64,000 nt of DNA from an uncultured Prevotellaceae bacterium (GTDB lineage Bacteria > Bacteroidota > Bacteroidia > Bacteroidales > Bacteroidaceae), in assembly GCA_902790625.1 (NCBI GenBank), contig CADASP010000005.1:124001-188000 (forward strand), read 5' to 3'. Position 1 is the stretch's first letter. Every line of letters starts with the position of its first letter. The notes under the pieces are model-generated. The model did no database searches and was not told the DNA's origin. It saw only the letters and a program-made list of their open reading frames with translations. A program made the translations under genes and the position numbers. Below are positions 24,881 through 33,390 of the stretch, one piece after another.

Positions 24881-26512
24881 ATGAATAAAAGACTATTGTT
24901 AGGCGATGAAGCCATAGCCCTGGGTGCCCTGCACGCAGGATTGTCGGGCGTGTATGCCTATCCCGGCACACCGTCTACCGAGATTACCGAGTTCATCCAG
25001 AACGACCCGCTGGCACGCGAGCGCGGCGTGCACAGCCGGTGGAGCACCAACGAGAAGACCGCCATGGAGGAAGCCCTCGGCATGTCGTACATGGGCAAGC
25101 GCGCAATGGTGTGCATGAAGCATGTGGGACTGAACGTCTGCGCCGACCCCTTCGTCAACAGCGGCATGACGGGCGTCAACGGCGGCGTGGTGGTTCTCGT
25201 GGCCGACGACCCCTCGATGCACTCCAGCCAGGACGAGCAGGACTCACGATTCTATGGCAAGTTCGCCATGGTGCCCACCTTCGAGCCTTCCAACCAGCAG
25301 GAGGCCTACGACATGATGGCCTACGCCTTCGACTACTCCGAGCGCCAGTGTCTGCCCGTGCTGATGCGCGTCACCACACGCATGGCCCACTCACGCGCCG
25401 TCGTCCAGTGTGTTGACGTACCACGTCAACAAAACCCCTTAAACTACAACGCCGTGGCCGCCAACTGGGTGCTCCTGCCCGCCAACGCTCGCCGCCGCAA
25501 CGACCACGTGACGGCTCAGCAGACACAGCTGGAGCACGATGCCGAGCAGTCGGTGTACAATATATATATAGAGGGCCACGACCGCAGTCTGGGCATCCTC
25601 GCCAGCGGCATCGGCTACAACTACGTCATGGAGCATTTCCCCAGCGGGTGCCCCTACCCCATCCTGAAGATTTCGCAATATCCCCTGCCGAAGAAGCTGG
25701 TGCGCCGTATGATGGACGAGTGCGAGCAGCTCCTCATCGTCGAGGAAGGCCAGCCCTTCATCGAGGACATCGTGCGCGGCGTCAGCGACATCGCCACCGC
25801 CACCGTCCACGGCAAGCTCGATGCCACCCTCCCCCGCACCGGCGAGCTCACCCCCGACGTGGTGAAGCAGGCCCTGGCAGCCTTGTCTGACCAGTCTGAC
25901 AAGTCCGACCAGTCTGACCAGTCTGACTTATCCGACCACATCGTCGCCCGCCCGCCCGCTCTCTGCCAAGGCTGTGGCCACCGCGATGTCTACGCCGCCC
26001 TGAACGAGGTGCTGCGCGAGTACGACAACGCCCGTGTCTTCGGCGACATCGGCTGCTACACCCTCGGCTTCCTGCCTCCCTTCCGCGCCATCCACAGCTG
26101 CGTCGATATGGGTGCCAGCATCACCATGGCGAAGGGCGCCGCCGACGCTGGTCAGTGGCCTGCTGTGGCCATCATCGGCGACAGCACCTTCACCCACAGC
26201 GGCATGACGGGACTCCTCGACGCCATCAACGAGAACGCCGACATCACCGTCATCATCAGCGACAACCTCACCACCGGCATGACCGGCGGTCAGGACTCTG
26301 CCGGCACCAGCAAGTACGAGGCCATCTGCCGCGGCTTGGGCCTGAGCGACGACCATCTCCGCGTCGTCGTGCCCCTGCCGAAGAACATGCCCGAGATCAC
26401 CCAAGCCATCCGCGACGAGCTCAACTACCACGGCACCTCCGTCATCATCCCCCGACGCGAGTGCATGCAGACCCTTCAGCGCCATCTGAAGCAGAAGAAA
26501 GCCCATCAATAG
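24881..26512 (+). CDS. iorA: Indolepyruvate:ferredoxin oxidoreductase alpha subunit
   Basis: 543 residues. Oxidatively decarboxylates aryl pyruvates from aromatic amino acids to acyl-CoA, passing electrons to ferredoxin. N-terminal pyrimidine domain (GVYAYPGTPSTEITEF), middle domain, and C-terminal thiamine diphosphate-binding domain (GDIGCYTLG, GDSTFTHSGMTGLLDAI, DNLTTGMTGGQ). The C-terminal ferredoxin domain with CxxCxxC motifs seen in many archaeal IorA proteins is absent, so clusters must be supplied by another protein. Odd: residues about 334-352 are the run SDQSDKSDQSDQSDLSD between the transketolase C-like and TPP domains. iorB follows, but only after a GxxExxY gene. Confidence 0.92.
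   Translation: MNKRLLLGDEAIALGALHAGLSGVYAYPGTPSTEITEFIQNDPLARERGVHSRWSTNEKTAMEEALGMSYMGKRAMVCMKHVGLNVCADPFVNSGMTGVNGGVVVLVADDPSMHSSQDEQDSRFYGKFAMVPTFEPSNQQEAYDMMAYAFDYSERQCLPVLMRVTTRMAHSRAVVQCVDVPRQQNPLNYNAVAANWVLLPANARRRNDHVTAQQTQLEHDAEQSVYNIYIEGHDRSLGILASGIGYNYVMEHFPSGCPYPILKISQYPLPKKLVRRMMDECEQLLIVEEGQPFIEDIVRGVSDIATATVHGKLDATLPRTGELTPDVVKQALAALSDQSDKSDQSDQSDLSDHIVARPPALCQGCGHRDVYAALNEVLREYDNARVFGDIGCYTLGFLPPFRAIHSCVDMGASITMAKGAADAGQWPAVAIIGDSTFTHSGMTGLLDAINENADITVIISDNLTTGMTGGQDSAGTSKYEAICRGLGLSDDHLRVVVPLPKNMPEITQAIRDELNYHGTSVIIPRRECMQTLQRHLKQKKAHQ
25884..25938. repeat. In-frame CTGACCAGT tandem repeats inside iorA
   Basis: About six copies of a 9-base unit close to TCTGACCAG or TCCGACCAG encode the Ser-Asp-Gln/Lys run. 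They sit at an interdomain linker directly before VARPPALCQGCGH, so the frame and both domains are preserved. Confidence 0.8.
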
Positions 26513-26527
26513 ATTTGTTCATTAAGA

Positions 26528-27075
26528 AAACAGAGAAAAACAAGTAAAACAGGAAAAAACATTGGAACGACATCATGGCCTACAAGTTCAACATCCAAGA
26601 GATAGAACCCGAACTGCAAAAACAATTAAGGGCATTCGTCTACGATATCGTGGGCTGCTGCCAAGCAGTTCACCAAGAGCAAGGGCCTGAACTGACCGAG
26701 TACATCTATCAAGATTCCTTGAAAATAGCTTTCGACCAAGCGGGCATCAAGTATAAGAAAGAGTATAGGTTCAATCCTACCTTTCGTGGCATCAAGCTGC
26801 CACACTCACTCATTGTTGATTTCTTATGCAAGGACAAGGTATTTCTCGAATGCAAAGCCATTGACCAATTAGGGATACATGAACGATTACAGCTATGGAG
26901 TTATATGCGTGCAGCGGAAATAAGGGTTGGAATACTATATAACTTTGCACCACTTAAAGACGAATGCGAGAAGTACTATTATGATCCTGCGAAACGTACA
27001 ATCGGTTACTTCTGAGACCGCACGATGAACTTGATGCAGGTTTTTATCTGTTTTACTTGTTTTTATCAGTTTTAC
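26528..27075. repeat. Inverted repeats flanking the GxxExxY gene
   Basis: Left copy about 26528-26560 and right copy about 27039-27075 are inverted with respect to each other. They share an exact 17-base core AAAAACAAGTAAAACAG and match over about 30 of 35 positions. They bracket the GxxExxY gene and lie just outside iorA and iorB. Together they could be ends of an inserted cassette or two hairpin-forming halves. Confidence 0.75.
26575..27015 (+). CDS. GxxExxY family protein (nuclease-like fold)
   Basis: 146 residues. Family features: the region HQEQGPELTEYIYQ corresponds to the GxxExxY signature with the first Gly replaced by Glu, then FDQAGIKYKKEYRF, IVDFLCKDKVFLECKAI and QLWSYMRAAEIRVGILYNF. 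The D...ECKA arrangement resembles the PD-(D/E)xK nuclease fold (Asp in VDFL, Glu-x-Lys in ECK), so a metal-dependent nuclease is conceivable. The family has no proven function that I know. It interrupts iorA-iorB, is flanked by inverted repeats, and by eye has fewer G and C than its neighbours, all of which suggest insertion. Confidence 0.85.
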   Translation: MAYKFNIQEIEPELQKQLRAFVYDIVGCCQAVHQEQGPELTEYIYQDSLKIAFDQAGIKYKKEYRFNPTFRGIKLPHSLIVDFLCKDKVFLECKAIDQLGIHERLQLWSYMRAAEIRVGILYNFAPLKDECEKYYYDPAKRTIGYF

Positions 27076-27098
27076 TAAATACAATAACATAAGAAGAA

Positions 27099-27668
27099 AT
27101 GAAGACCGACATTATACTTTGCGGCGTGGGAGGACAAGGCATCCTATCCATCGCCACCATTATTGGCGAGGCCGCCATGAACGAGAACTTATACATCAAG
27201 CAGGCCGAGGTGCACGGCATGAGCCAGCGCGGCGGCGACGTGCAGAGCCACCTGCGCATCAGCAGCGACACCATCTACAGCGACCTCATCCCCCAAGGCG
27301 CTGCCGACGTCATCATCTCCATGGAACCTATGGAGGCCCTGCGCTACGTGCCCTGGCTGAAGCCCGACGGATGGGTCATCACCTCCAGCACGCCCTTCGT
27401 CAACATCCCCAACTACCCCGACATAGAACTGGTCAACGCCGACCTGGCGCGTCTGCCGCACGTCATCAGCATCGACATCGAGCGCATGGCCAAGGACAAC
27501 GGCGTACCCCGCTCGGCCAACGTCATCCTCCTCGGAGCAGCACAGAAAGCCCTCGGACTGGAGTTTGAGAAGCTCGAAGCCGCCATCCGCAGCGTCTTTG
27601 CCCGCAAGGGCGACGCCATCGTAGAGGCCAACATCAAGGCCCTCGCACTCGGCCGCGCCGCCCAGTAG
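27099..27668 (+). CDS. iorB: Indolepyruvate oxidoreductase beta subunit
   Basis: 189 residues, the gamma-type domain of 2-oxoacid oxidoreductases: DIILCGVGGQGILSIATII at the N-terminus and EVHGMSQRGGDVQSHLRI, the standard family motif. It pairs with the IorA subunit encoded 586 bases upstream. In most genomes iorA and iorB touch or overlap; here they are separated by the GxxExxY cassette. Transcription through the cassette is possible since all three genes point the same way. Confidence 0.92.
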   Translation: MKTDIILCGVGGQGILSIATIIGEAAMNENLYIKQAEVHGMSQRGGDVQSHLRISSDTIYSDLIPQGAADVIISMEPMEALRYVPWLKPDGWVITSSTPFVNIPNYPDIELVNADLARLPHVISIDIERMAKDNGVPRSANVILLGAAQKALGLEFEKLEAAIRSVFARKGDAIVEANIKALALGRAAQ

Positions 27669-28115
27669 GCCACCGCGCGCTAAAGATGGATTCTAAAGAG
27701 CAAAAGATTAAAAAGAGCAAGCCAAACACGGATAGCCCATCTTTATAATCTTTAAAATCTTTAGACCAGAAGCAAGCTCCAACGAATGAAGATAAAGATT
27801 CAAAAGATCAAAAGATAATAAAGAACATGTCAGATACAGACGGCACATCTTTAAAATCTTTATAATCTTTAGACCAGAAGAAGGAGCGATTGCCTACTGG
27901 TAAAACTAACAGAGTTGACAAGCACAAGAAAACGCAGAAGCCACGGAGATGTTAGCCTAAGCAGCGTATTTCCGTGGCTTCTGTAGTTACTACGTAATAG
28001 TTCGACAAAAACATAAGCAACGAAAACGACGGAGGATGGAAACACGAACAAAGTGGGATGGCTGCGAGCAGCCACCCCACTATCGTTAAAAAGATTTGTT
28101 ATGACGTAAAGTCAA
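27669..28115. other. Intergenic region with duplicated ATCTTT repeats and hairpins
   Basis: No gene supported. ATCTTTATAATCTTT-type sequence ending ATCTTTAGACCAGAAG occurs twice (about 27736-27772 and 27844-27880), each preceded by a purine-rich stretch (AAAGATTAAAAAGAG-like) that is roughly its complement, so two hairpin units lie in tandem. A third hairpin pairs CAGAAGCCACGGA (27935-27947) with TCCGTGGCTTCTG (27971-27983). Confidence 0.6.
28053..28080 (-). terminator. Hairpin downstream of the 44-residue ORF
   Basis: GTGGG-A-TGGCTGC pairs with GCAGCCA-CCCCAC around a short loop. On the minus strand it follows the small gene at 28116-28250 and is trailed by TTTGTTCG, a weak T-run. It is a plausible end for the 32475-28116 transcript. 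Confidence 0.5.
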
Positions 28116-28250
28116 TTACTCATCAAACTCATCACCATTACCACCATTCTGGGGATGCTGGCCTTCGCCGCCCAGACTGGCTTCCAACAGATTCTCCTGC
28201 TCGTAGAGATCCTCTACGTATGCTTCAGGAATTTGATAAACTTTCTTCAT
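28116..28250 (-). CDS. Small 44-residue peptide, MKKVYQIPEAYVEDL type
   Basis: ATG at 28248-28250, stop at 28116-28118. It opens MKKVYQIPEAYVEDLYEQEN, followed by NLLEASLGGEGQHPQNGG and a GDEFDE end. It has no signal peptide or membrane segment; the C-terminal half is rich in Gly, Asn and acidic residues. Short MKKxYxxP-type peptides of this sort are frequent near secreted-protein genes in Bacteroidota, and I infer that it is a real gene from this pattern. It lies 100 bases downstream of the 1374-residue protein on the same strand. A leader-plus-core peptide is one idea; nothing proves it. Confidence 0.5.
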   Translation of the reverse strand: MKKVYQIPEAYVEDLYEQENLLEASLGGEGQHPQNGGNGDEFDE

Positions 28251-28350
28251 CTTTCAATATTTAAAAGTTGATTTAAAAGCGATTAGAGGAAGAAGTGCGC
28301 CTGGACTCTCACAGGGGAGAAATCCCTGCGCACTTCATCATAGCATCTGC

Positions 28351-31300
28351 TTACTTCACAACGATCTTCTTGCCATTGTGGATGTAAACACCCTTCTGAG
28401 TGGGCTGAGCATTGAGCTTCACACCGTTGGTGGTGAACCAGCCCTCAGCAGTGTTGACCTTAGCAATGTTCTCGATAGACTCGATAGCGGTGAACGAGCC
28501 ATCCTCTTCCTGCATGATGATGGTGCGAGCGCCAGCAGCCTCAGGAGTGTAGAGGAATGAGCCAGAAGGACGCAGCCAAGTGGTGTTGTCCTCACTACCA
28601 TAGTAGTAGTTGTTGAAGGTACTAACTTTACTGCTTGTAGTGAAGAAGTACTCGTTGGCCTTGAAGCCGAACTTACCATCGTAAGAGCCATAGAAGCGCA
28701 CACCAGATGCATCCTCAGAATAGACGCAACCAAAGTCGATTTCGCCAGCTTCGTTTCTGGGTGCAACAATCTTCTTGTTCTCGAAGAACATCTGGTCGAG
28801 GTTCTTCACGATGAGCTTGCCATCCTCAGGAATGGTCTGGCCCATGTCGCCGAGCTTCACGCAGAACGGGGTGTTGGCAGGAATCATGCCAGTAGCCTGC
28901 AGCTTGAAGGCGATGACATTGTCCTTGGTGTTGCTCTCGTCGAGGACATTGATCACACCATACTGGAAGAATTCGTGTCCAAGCTCATAAACTGAGCAAT
29001 CGAAGGGCAGAACCATTGCATACCACTTGTCGGCATACATCGGGAATCCGTTCTCGGTGTCGAGTTCGCCACCAATCTCAGCAGTCTTGGGCTCCCACTC
29101 ACCGTCTTCACCTTCTTCGAACAGGTCGAACAGGTTGCTGCTAACAGTTTGAGAAGCATCGAAGGTGCGGAAGTACACTTTCTCAACGAGTCGCTCCTCA
29201 ACAGGAGTCTCCTCATCCCATGCGGAACCAGTCTCGGCATCGAAAGCAGTGATCTTCTGAACTAAGTCGTTCCAAGGATTATCCTGGAGGTCCTTAGCCA
29301 CGCGGTGAATGATGAAGTGACCAGCAGTGTCGCCGAGGTCAGACCTCTTCACGATGGGCTCGTAGTTCGGGTTGAACGGGCTAACATTGTACACATAGAG
29401 AGTAATCAGCTCAACTACGTTGCTGTAACGGAACTTAATGTTGAAGAACTTCTTAGCGTCTGCGTTACCAGGAATGCGAGCAACTGATGCGTCATAGCTG
29501 GGATCCTCATCCGTATCGAGCAGAGCGATACCAGAATCATTGCCCTCATTGTTCCTCTGATATGCCCATGTGACAGCCTCTTCATTGAAGGTGTCGCGAG
29601 GACCAAGCACCATAGGATCAATCCAAATCCTTATTTTACGTCTCTGGTTGATGAGTTTCAGGGAGATTTCACCGAGGTTATAGTTGACGGAAGTACATCC
29701 CTTGACAACAACCTTGTAATCGCCAGCAGGCAGATAATTAGCATCACCATTCTCATTGATGGGACCAGTGATGGGTGTCTCGCTCAAATTACCATCCTTA
29801 TCATAAGCATAGAGCTCGAAATAAGCATTGGTGATGTCAACGATTTCCTTACGGGGCAGACCCTCATCAGCACCTTCCTTTATAATCCAAGTGGTTTCAT
29901 CGGTCATCATCCATTGTCCACTCTTAAGCTTAAAGGCATCTTTGAACTCTTTGAAGAGATCCTTGATGTCAGCAGTCTTGAGGCTGGAGATGGTACGATC
30001 ACCGTAGATGGTCTTGATCTCGCCTGTGAACTCCAGTGGTTTGCTGTTCTTGATGATCTCGTACAGACCAGGGATGAGGGTGACAGTGTAGTTGCCTTGA
30101 GTGTAGGAAACACGATCAAGGGCACAAGTCTCCACCATGCCTTCAAATTTGCCAGGATTAAGTTTATTGTCCTTAGAATCTTTGAAGAATGCGACATTAT
30201 ACTTACCAACATTCTCGCCCTGATATCTTCTCGGGAACACGCCTTCGGGGAGATATGAAGCTTTCTCATCACCCTCAATTACTGTAACACCTTTCTTTTC
30301 GTTGTATGTGAAGATAGCCTTGGGGGCAACCTCTGGATCATCGGCATCTTCTTCGCTGTCATAAACCTCAACGGTAATCTCCTCATCTTCGGTAGACTGT
30401 CCATAGCTCTTGAAATTGGCTACAGGATTTTGGTAGCTGATGTCAGCAATACGGAGAGCATAGTTGGCGGGAATGATATTGAAGTTAACCGTCAGGTCGC
30501 ACGTGTAGTTGCCAATACCAGTAATCTTAACTTCTGCATTAGACTCATCAGTGCTTACAGCAATATTGTTGCTGTATTCTACAGTGTAGTCAGTGCCAAG
30601 TACGAGAGCCACAGGAGCCTCACCACCCTCTGCGACAACTACCTTGCCATCCTTATCGAATTCCACGACGCCGGGATAAACAGTAACTGTAGGCTCGATA
30701 CCTTTGCCATTGTACATTTGGTCAGCAATTGCAGCAACGGTAACAGCGTTCTCATCGGCAATACACTTCGGGCCGCTGGTAGTTGTAGTATTGGTGGTAG
30801 TACAGATTCTGTAGTTGCTTAAACCACCAGTCAACTCATAATATTCACCCTCCTCGTTATAAGTAGCATTGACAACCACGACAACGTCGTAAGTACCAAT
30901 TTCGGCTTTGGTAATGTCTTCAATTTCTTCGTTACCCTTCTTGAACTTATAGGAAAGGATGGGTTCATCACCACTTGTCAAGAGATCTTTCAAATTAGTT
31001 TCATCAAGACCTGCTTCTTCGTCCTTAACAAAGCCTTCCACTTCAAATTCAATCTCCGGAGCTGAGCCATATTCGAAGTCAGGTGTTTCTGCATTAGTAG
31101 CATTCTTTTTAACCACTGCCTTAACAGTCAAGCAAGCGGGGTCAACTTCGCCCTCGTCACCATCGTTGCCACCGCAATTCTCTGTGCAGTCACCACCATG
31201 GTTGTTGGGATTAGGTTCACCCTCCTCATCGAATCCATTGCAGTAGTTGCCTTCACCATCGATTCTCCAGTGGAGTTTGTCACCAGCATTGAGACCCGAG

Positions 31301-32475
31301 AAATTGGCAGAGAAGTCACCAGTATTAGTTTCAGCATTCCACAAAGCGAGAGTAGACTTTTGATTCTTCAGAATTTCAACCTCCAATCCATTGTCGACAA
31401 CTTTAATAGTAGTGGGATTCCACTTCTTACCATCATACTCTTTGGTCTTGTCTATGTCATCAAATGTAACCACAATACCATCAGAGTTGATGTCTCGGCA
31501 TGTAATTTCCAAAGAACAAAGTGTTTGAGCAGGATAGAACTTGTAGTTGTTGGCCACAACACCCTTAATGGTTTGGTCTTTGTTCAGCTCAAAGCTATAC
31601 TGATAGATACCAACGTTTTCGCCCTCAAGAGTGCCTTCACCCTCACGGTGGACTATAGGATTATTAAGTACAAGCGACTCTGGGGTGTCTTGTACCTCTT
31701 CGTTGTTGATAAGTCCCTCCCATGTGAACTCGATGTTGGTAGGATCCTTCTGACCATAAACCTTTGTGAGAGCTTCACAGTTGGCTATACCTACATAAGC
31801 CTTTCTTGGGTTCACTTTCAGAAGTGCGGTTGAGTGGGTCTTAATAACATAGTTGGTGTTTTGCCTATCTGCAATAATATCCCAAACGATAGCATCATCA
31901 GTTGTCAGAGAGAACTCATACTCACCAGCATTCAGAATGTCGCCTTCCACAATAGAGCCATCGAGTGTAGCCTGGATACGACTATAGTCCAAATCTCGGG
32001 CTTCGTACATCCAATCCCTATCACCACTCTTGAAACCATATTCCCAAGCCCAATTGGGAGCGGGCTTCTCATTACCATACTCATAGGGAGTGTAGTCAGG
32101 CACAACAATCAGGTTAGCGGGTGTCACTTGATACGTGTAGGTGATTATCTCACCCTCCTGCCACTCTGTACTTGTATCACCAGTAGCGGGATCTTCAACT
32201 TGCACTTCACGACCTTCAGTCTTAACAGTAATGTAGTAGAATCCTGCATTGCGGATGTTGTCGATACTGACGTTGGTGAATACTGTGGCATTCTCAAAGT
32301 CATCCTCAACGCTAAACGCAATTTGTAATAATTCACCCTCCAACTCAGGCTTCATGGTTTGATCGCCCTCATAACCGACCTTTCCAAGGAACTCCGTTGG
32401 ATCTGGGATTTCCACGTTAGCCCAGCCTATAGCAGGCAACAGGGCCACGAGCAATGAAAGAAAATACTTCTTCAT
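28351..32475 (-). CDS. Giant secreted repeat protein with MBG/Ig-like domains
   Basis: 1374 residues; signal peptide MKKYFLSLLVALLPAIGWAN. The middle is a chain of Ig-like/MBG-type modules: KVYGQKDPTNIEFTWEGLI, VTFDDIDKTKEYDGKKWNP, VAAIADQMYNGKGIEPTVTV, IKTIYGDRTISSLK. Many share a YGxKDP or YDGK start and a Y..TLxGxGNYxC end (ITGIGNYTCDLTVNFNI). The C-terminus (GVKLNAQPTQKGVYIHNGKK) is a sorting-like end as in three PUL proteins. By eye the gene is less GC-rich than its neighbours, hinting at different ancestry. Probably a surface-exposed adhesin-like or structural protein; binding partner unknown. Confidence 0.8.
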   Translation of the reverse strand: MKKYFLSLLVALLPAIGWANVEIPDPTEFLGKVGYEGDQTMKPELEGELLQIAFSVEDDFENATVFTNVSIDNIRNAGFYYITVKTEGREVQVEDPATGDTSTEWQEGEIITYTYQVTPANLIVVPDYTPYEYGNEKPAPNWAWEYGFKSGDRDWMYEARDLDYSRIQATLDGSIVEGDILNAGEYEFSLTTDDAIVWDIIADRQNTNYVIKTHSTALLKVNPRKAYVGIANCEALTKVYGQKDPTNIEFTWEGLINNEEVQDTPESLVLNNPIVHREGEGTLEGENVGIYQYSFELNKDQTIKGVVANNYKFYPAQTLCSLEITCRDINSDGIVVTFDDIDKTKEYDGKKWNPTTIKVVDNGLEVEILKNQKSTLALWNAETNTGDFSANFSGLNAGDKLHWRIDGEGNYCNGFDEEGEPNPNNHGGDCTENCGGNDGDEGEVDPACLTVKAVVKKNATNAETPDFEYGSAPEIEFEVEGFVKDEEAGLDETNLKDLLTSGDEPILSYKFKKGNEEIEDITKAEIGTYDVVVVVNATYNEEGEYYELTGGLSNYRICTTTNTTTTSGPKCIADENAVTVAAIADQMYNGKGIEPTVTVYPGVVEFDKDGKVVVAEGGEAPVALVLGTDYTVEYSNNIAVSTDESNAEVKITGIGNYTCDLTVNFNIIPANYALRIADISYQNPVANFKSYGQSTEDEEITVEVYDSEEDADDPEVAPKAIFTYNEKKGVTVIEGDEKASYLPEGVFPRRYQGENVGKYNVAFFKDSKDNKLNPGKFEGMVETCALDRVSYTQGNYTVTLIPGLYEIIKNSKPLEFTGEIKTIYGDRTISSLKTADIKDLFKEFKDAFKLKSGQWMMTDETTWIIKEGADEGLPRKEIVDITNAYFELYAYDKDGNLSETPITGPINENGDANYLPAGDYKVVVKGCTSVNYNLGEISLKLINQRRKIRIWIDPMVLGPRDTFNEEAVTWAYQRNNEGNDSGIALLDTDEDPSYDASVARIPGNADAKKFFNIKFRYSNVVELITLYVYNVSPFNPNYEPIVKRSDLGDTAGHFIIHRVAKDLQDNPWNDLVQKITAFDAETGSAWDEETPVEERLVEKVYFRTFDASQTVSSNLFDLFEEGEDGEWEPKTAEIGGELDTENGFPMYADKWYAMVLPFDCSVYELGHEFFQYGVINVLDESNTKDNVIAFKLQATGMIPANTPFCVKLGDMGQTIPEDGKLIVKNLDQMFFENKKIVAPRNEAGEIDFGCVYSEDASGVRFYGSYDGKFGFKANEYFFTTSSKVSTFNNYYYGSEDNTTWLRPSGSFLYTPEAAGARTIIMQEEDGSFTAIESIENIAKVNTAEGWFTTNGVKLNAQPTQKGVYIHNGKKIVVK

Positions 32476-32831
32476 AAGCTAATCATTTTTAAATTGTTAA
32501 TAAATAGAGTTAATTAAAATACATTAAAATTCATTCCGTAGATTTACATTTTCGCTTTCATATTGCCCTGCAAAATTAAATGTTTTTATGTAACGGCGAA
32601 CAACAATCGAGAGATAAAACGCGAAATGGCCGATTTTTTTCGCGAAAGCATTTGACGCAAGAAGGGGATACGAAGGGACAAAGAGGGGCGGGAGGGATAG
32701 AGTGTGGCAAATATGCCACACACCCAACCGACAGACACGACCGAAGCAGGATGACATTGCACTTTTGGCTTGGCAGAATGTACTTTCGCTCGGAAAGGTA
32801 TTTTCTATATTCATCAGCACTTATAAATTTC

Positions 32832-32921
32832 GGTTGGCAGCGGGCGGGGACATCATTGGCGGCGTTCGCTGCCATCATTGGCAGCGGCCGCTGCCAATCA
32901 TGTCCCCGCCCGCTGCCAACC
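32832..32921. repeat. 90-base hairpin with perfect 21-base arms
   Basis: GGTTGGCAGCGGGCGGGGAC... (32832-32852) is exactly complementary to 32901-32921. The loop contains further GGCAGCGGCCGCTGCC palindromes. It is strikingly GC-rich in an AT-rich spacer. The T-run after it is too weak to call a terminator. Confidence 0.8.
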
Positions 32922-33152
32922 TAAAAAGCATGCCCCTTTTCCCTCTGCGGGTGGCTCCCGCTCCCTGTTTGTCGTGCGCCGACTCTTCAGAATGCACCCC
33001 ATTTAGATCGTCTTCAACAATGCTCACCTGCGCGGCATCATTTTATTTTGGCGAATCGTTTGCAGATTCCGTAAATGATTCGTGTCTTTGCGGTTGAAAA
33101 GGCGCTGAAAGGGTCCTTGTCACCTGATTGAGATTCATTCCCTGTGACATCT

Positions 33153-33346
33153 ACCGCAGAGCGGTCTTTTGAAAAACCAAATAAAACCAAATAAAACCAA
33201 CAAAAACATGTTTTATTTTGTCTTTTCTTGTTTTATTTGGTTTTTAGAAAGACGCGAAGCGCAATCTGTGCCAAGAACATTGTATTCCACCGCAGAGCGG
33301 TCTTTTGAAAAACCAAATAAAACTAAATAAAACCAACAAAAACATG
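33153..33346. repeat. 58-base direct repeat (33153-33210 and 33289-33346)
   Basis: Both copies start ACCGCAGAGCGGTC and run through AAAAACCAAATAAAAC to ACAAAAACATG, with one difference that I can see. The first copy is also followed by GTTTTATTTGGTTTTT (33230-33245), the exact complement of AAAAACCAAATAAAAC (33172-33187), so it can fold. The A-rich arm resembles the inverted repeats around the GxxExxY gene. Confidence 0.8.
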
Positions 33347-33390
33347 CGTACTGTACGTTTGAAAAGACGGTAAGGGTTTTGAAGATTACA

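Noticed and set aside
24881..26512. Suspected truncation of IorA because no ferredoxin domain is present
   Set aside because: The TPP domain is complete and Bacteroidota IorA proteins commonly end here, so it is likely full length.
32580..33097. Overlapping 114- and 131-residue ORFs upstream of the giant protein
   Set aside because: They are read from the 90-base hairpin and its surroundings, and are cysteine/histidine-rich without pattern.
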